The position numbers and the translations under genes are program-made. This document shows, piece by piece, positions 62,180 to 64,000 of a stretch of 64,000 nucleotides of DNA. The notes below the pieces were generated by a model. It saw only the letters and a program-made list of their open reading frames with translations. It had not been told where the DNA came from and searched no databases. The stretch's first letter is position 1. Each line of letters opens with the position of its first letter. Source of the stretch: Tretioscincus oriximinensis (taxonomy: Eukaryota; Chordata; Lepidosauria; Squamata; Gymnophthalmidae); NCBI GenBank assembly GCA_022410635.1, contig JAJVDF010000126.1:1-64000 (forward strand). The letters run 5' to 3'.

Positions 62180-63030
62180 CTACCCAAGCCCTGTTGTAAT
62201 CTGTGCTAGACAAGACGGAGGTGTTGTGTGTCACCGCATCCCGGGTCCATGAAGTGAGTAGGCACCATCCTGGATGGGGGTATCTATAAGGGATGAGTAC
62301 AGAATCTAGGGGTGCTTCTGGATCCTTTGCTGACACTTGAAGATCAGGTGGAAACAGTGGCCAGGAGCGCCTACTTCCAGCTACGTCTGGTCTGCCAATT
62401 GTGGTCACTTCTGGACAAGGATGATCTGGCCATAATAATCCACGTTGCGGTAACTTTCAGGTTGGACTACTGCAATGTACTCTATATGGGGCTGCCCTTA
62501 AAAACGGTTCGGAAGCTGCAGCTGGTGCAGAACACAGCAGCTAGACTGCTGGCTGGTTCACCTGGCCAGACACATATCACGCCAGTCCTGAAAGAACTTC
62601 ACTGGCTGCCAATTTGCTACCAAGCCCAATTCAAGGTATTAACTCTAACCTTTAAAGCCTTAAATAACTTGGGGCCCACATACCTAAAGGAATGCCTTCT
62701 CCCATATGAGCCTGCTCATGCCTTAAGATCTGCAGGGGAGCCCCTCCTGGCTGTACAACCACCCTCAGTGGCAGTGAGGGTGGAAACCTGGAATAGGGCC
62801 TTCTCTGTGGCAGCCCCCAGGCTATGGAATGGTCTCCCCCTTGATCACCATCTCTGTGTGAGTTCAGAAAACGCTTGAAGATGCATCTCTTTGGCCTGGC
62901 CTTTGGCTGAGAAAACGGCTGTCCGTCACCCAACCTTTAGATGGAGTTGTTTTTAATATGCTGTGTTTTATTATTAACCACCCTGAGACCTTCAGGTATA
63001 GGGAGGTATAAAAATGTAAATAAAATAAAT
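62180..63030 (+). pseudogene. L2-clade LINE, C-terminal RT and 3' end
   Basis: An open frame of about 188 codons (62312-62878) reads FRLDYCNVLYMGLPLKT, LQLVQNTAARLLAG, HITPVLKELHWLPI, FKVLTLTFKALNNLGP and FSVAAPRLWNGLPLD, the characteristic L2 C terminus. It ends with 'gagaccttcaggtatagg' and AAATAAAATAAA at 63030. It is the reference copy for the many L2 tails in this window. Confidence 0.92.
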
Positions 63031-63830
63031 TAAATGACAGTATCAGATTTTATTTTCTTGGATTTACGGCAACTGCAGCCATGAAATTAAAAGATGCTGT
63101 CGGAGAATGCAAACACATAATCTTGTCATGTTATTCCTGAGGGTGTCTTCAGATAATGAGACAAAACTCTGATATTTTACTTAAATGGCAGACCACAGCA
63201 ATCTTATACTATAAAACCCAAACAAGCCGACAGACCATGACGTCATTTTGTGAATGGTCCACCGGCCCATTTGCACAGTCATGACAGGAGAATNATAGTT
63301 TGCTTCTTATCTTTTCCTTGGCGAGGTAAAGAGCAAAGATCTGAGCACCTAGGGTTCCTCTGGCATGTGCTATGGCCACTGATTATTGTGGACGGAGCTT
63401 TTGGCTGGCCATATACAACCAACATGGCGACTCCCACAATGTGCTACACAAGAGAGAAATGGGAGGGGGGGGGGCTGAGGAAAAGGAAAACAAGGAGGAG
63501 GCTGCCTGCCAGGGCAGCAGGAGAAGGGGTGGGCCTGGGAGTGGGTGGGAGGAGAAGAATCAACTGAGGGGCTATGCTAGAGCTTGCTGTATCCTTAAGG
63601 CATCAGGCTAAATTCTGCTAGTAGCTAACATGAATAGGTAAAATATAACACCTGGCAAGACAACACTCAGAAGAATCTACAGATTAAAAACCTGAATGAC
63701 TAATGCAGATGCCTGGTGAACTCAAAGAAGACAACTGCCATAGAAAAGGCCTAGTATTTTTATTTTATTTAAAATGATTTATATACCATCCTTCACTATT
63801 GTTCCTAGCGTGGTTAGCAACAGATCAAGG
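63031..63830. other. No gene; purine/G-rich stretch 63455-63560
   Basis: Contains GGGAGGGGGGGGG and AGGAAAAGG runs. 63760-63830 ('atttatataccatccttcac') may be a reversed LINE/SINE tail. Confidence 0.35.
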
Positions 63831-63831
63831 A

Positions 63832-63912
63832 TTGTTGTTGTTGTTTGTTGTTGTTTATGGTTGTTTGTTGCTGTTTGTTGTTGTTTGTTTTTGTTGTTTG
63901 TTGTTGTTGCAC
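63832..63912 (+). repeat. (TTG)n / (TTTGTTG)n microsatellite
   Basis: About 80 bases of GTTGTTGTTTGTTG units. Confidence 0.93.
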
Positions 63913-64000
63913 ATTAATAATATCCTCCCTTCAACACACCACCCACCCTTCCTGGAAGGAAAGAACAAAGAGGGAGCTACAGTATTTAAGAAATCAACTG

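Overview
This window is vertebrate nuclear DNA, most likely from a squamate reptile (lizard). It is AT-rich and intron-dominated, with GT-AG splice sites. Its repeats are the mix typical of squamates: CR1, L2, L1 and Penelope retrotransposons, tRNA-headed SINEs whose tails run into AAATAAATA, and many short hAT, mariner/Tc1 and palindromic DNA transposons. Isolated N bases mark a draft assembly. There are no prokaryotic operons, rRNA genes or CRISPR arrays.

Only two genes can be read with confidence, and they converge tail to tail. On the + strand, the last two coding exons of an MX dynamin-like GTPase lie at 1114-1353 and 5014-5244; the gene starts upstream of the window. On the - strand lies a complete TMPRSS2 coding sequence in 13 coding exons between 27122 (ATG) and 10049 (stop). 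It joins in frame to 487 codons plus stop: cytoplasmic tail, membrane segment, LDLR-A, SRCR and trypsin-like protease domains, with an intact catalytic triad. MX next to TMPRSS2 in this orientation matches the human 21q22.3 arrangement. The two stop codons are only about 4.8 kb apart. MX is an interferon-induced antiviral effector. TMPRSS2 is a membrane serine protease known as a host factor for activating some viral glycoproteins. The sequence gives no evidence that the two act together.

Layout: 0-0.8 kb L1 debris; 1.1-5.2 kb MX 3' exons with SINEs and a large hairpin; 5.5-9.8 kb intergenic DNA with small DNA transposons; 9.8-27.2 kb TMPRSS2, its introns loaded with L2, L1, Penelope, hAT and MITE copies; 27.2-64 kb without a recognisable host exon. 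This last part is either the first intron and 5' flank of TMPRSS2 or intergenic. It holds a CpG-rich hAT element (33.1-34.1 kb), a 2 kb hAT (36.6-38.7 kb), a mariner MITE (42.9 kb), a CpG island of unknown function (46.3-47.0 kb), a CR1 stack (52.8-55.3 kb), a Penelope element split by an L1 (59.1-61.7 kb) and an L2 (62.2-63.0 kb).

The most informative observations are the transposon anatomies: six hAT-like elements with recognisable 8-bp target duplications (four exact, two with one mismatch), a Penelope inverted hairpin with an exact 12-bp duplication, nested insertions that give a relative chronology, and CpG-rich or CRE-containing sequence carried inside transposons. I saw no clearly new molecular system. 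The strongest leads are the CpG-island-bearing elements and the unclassified palindromic MITE families.
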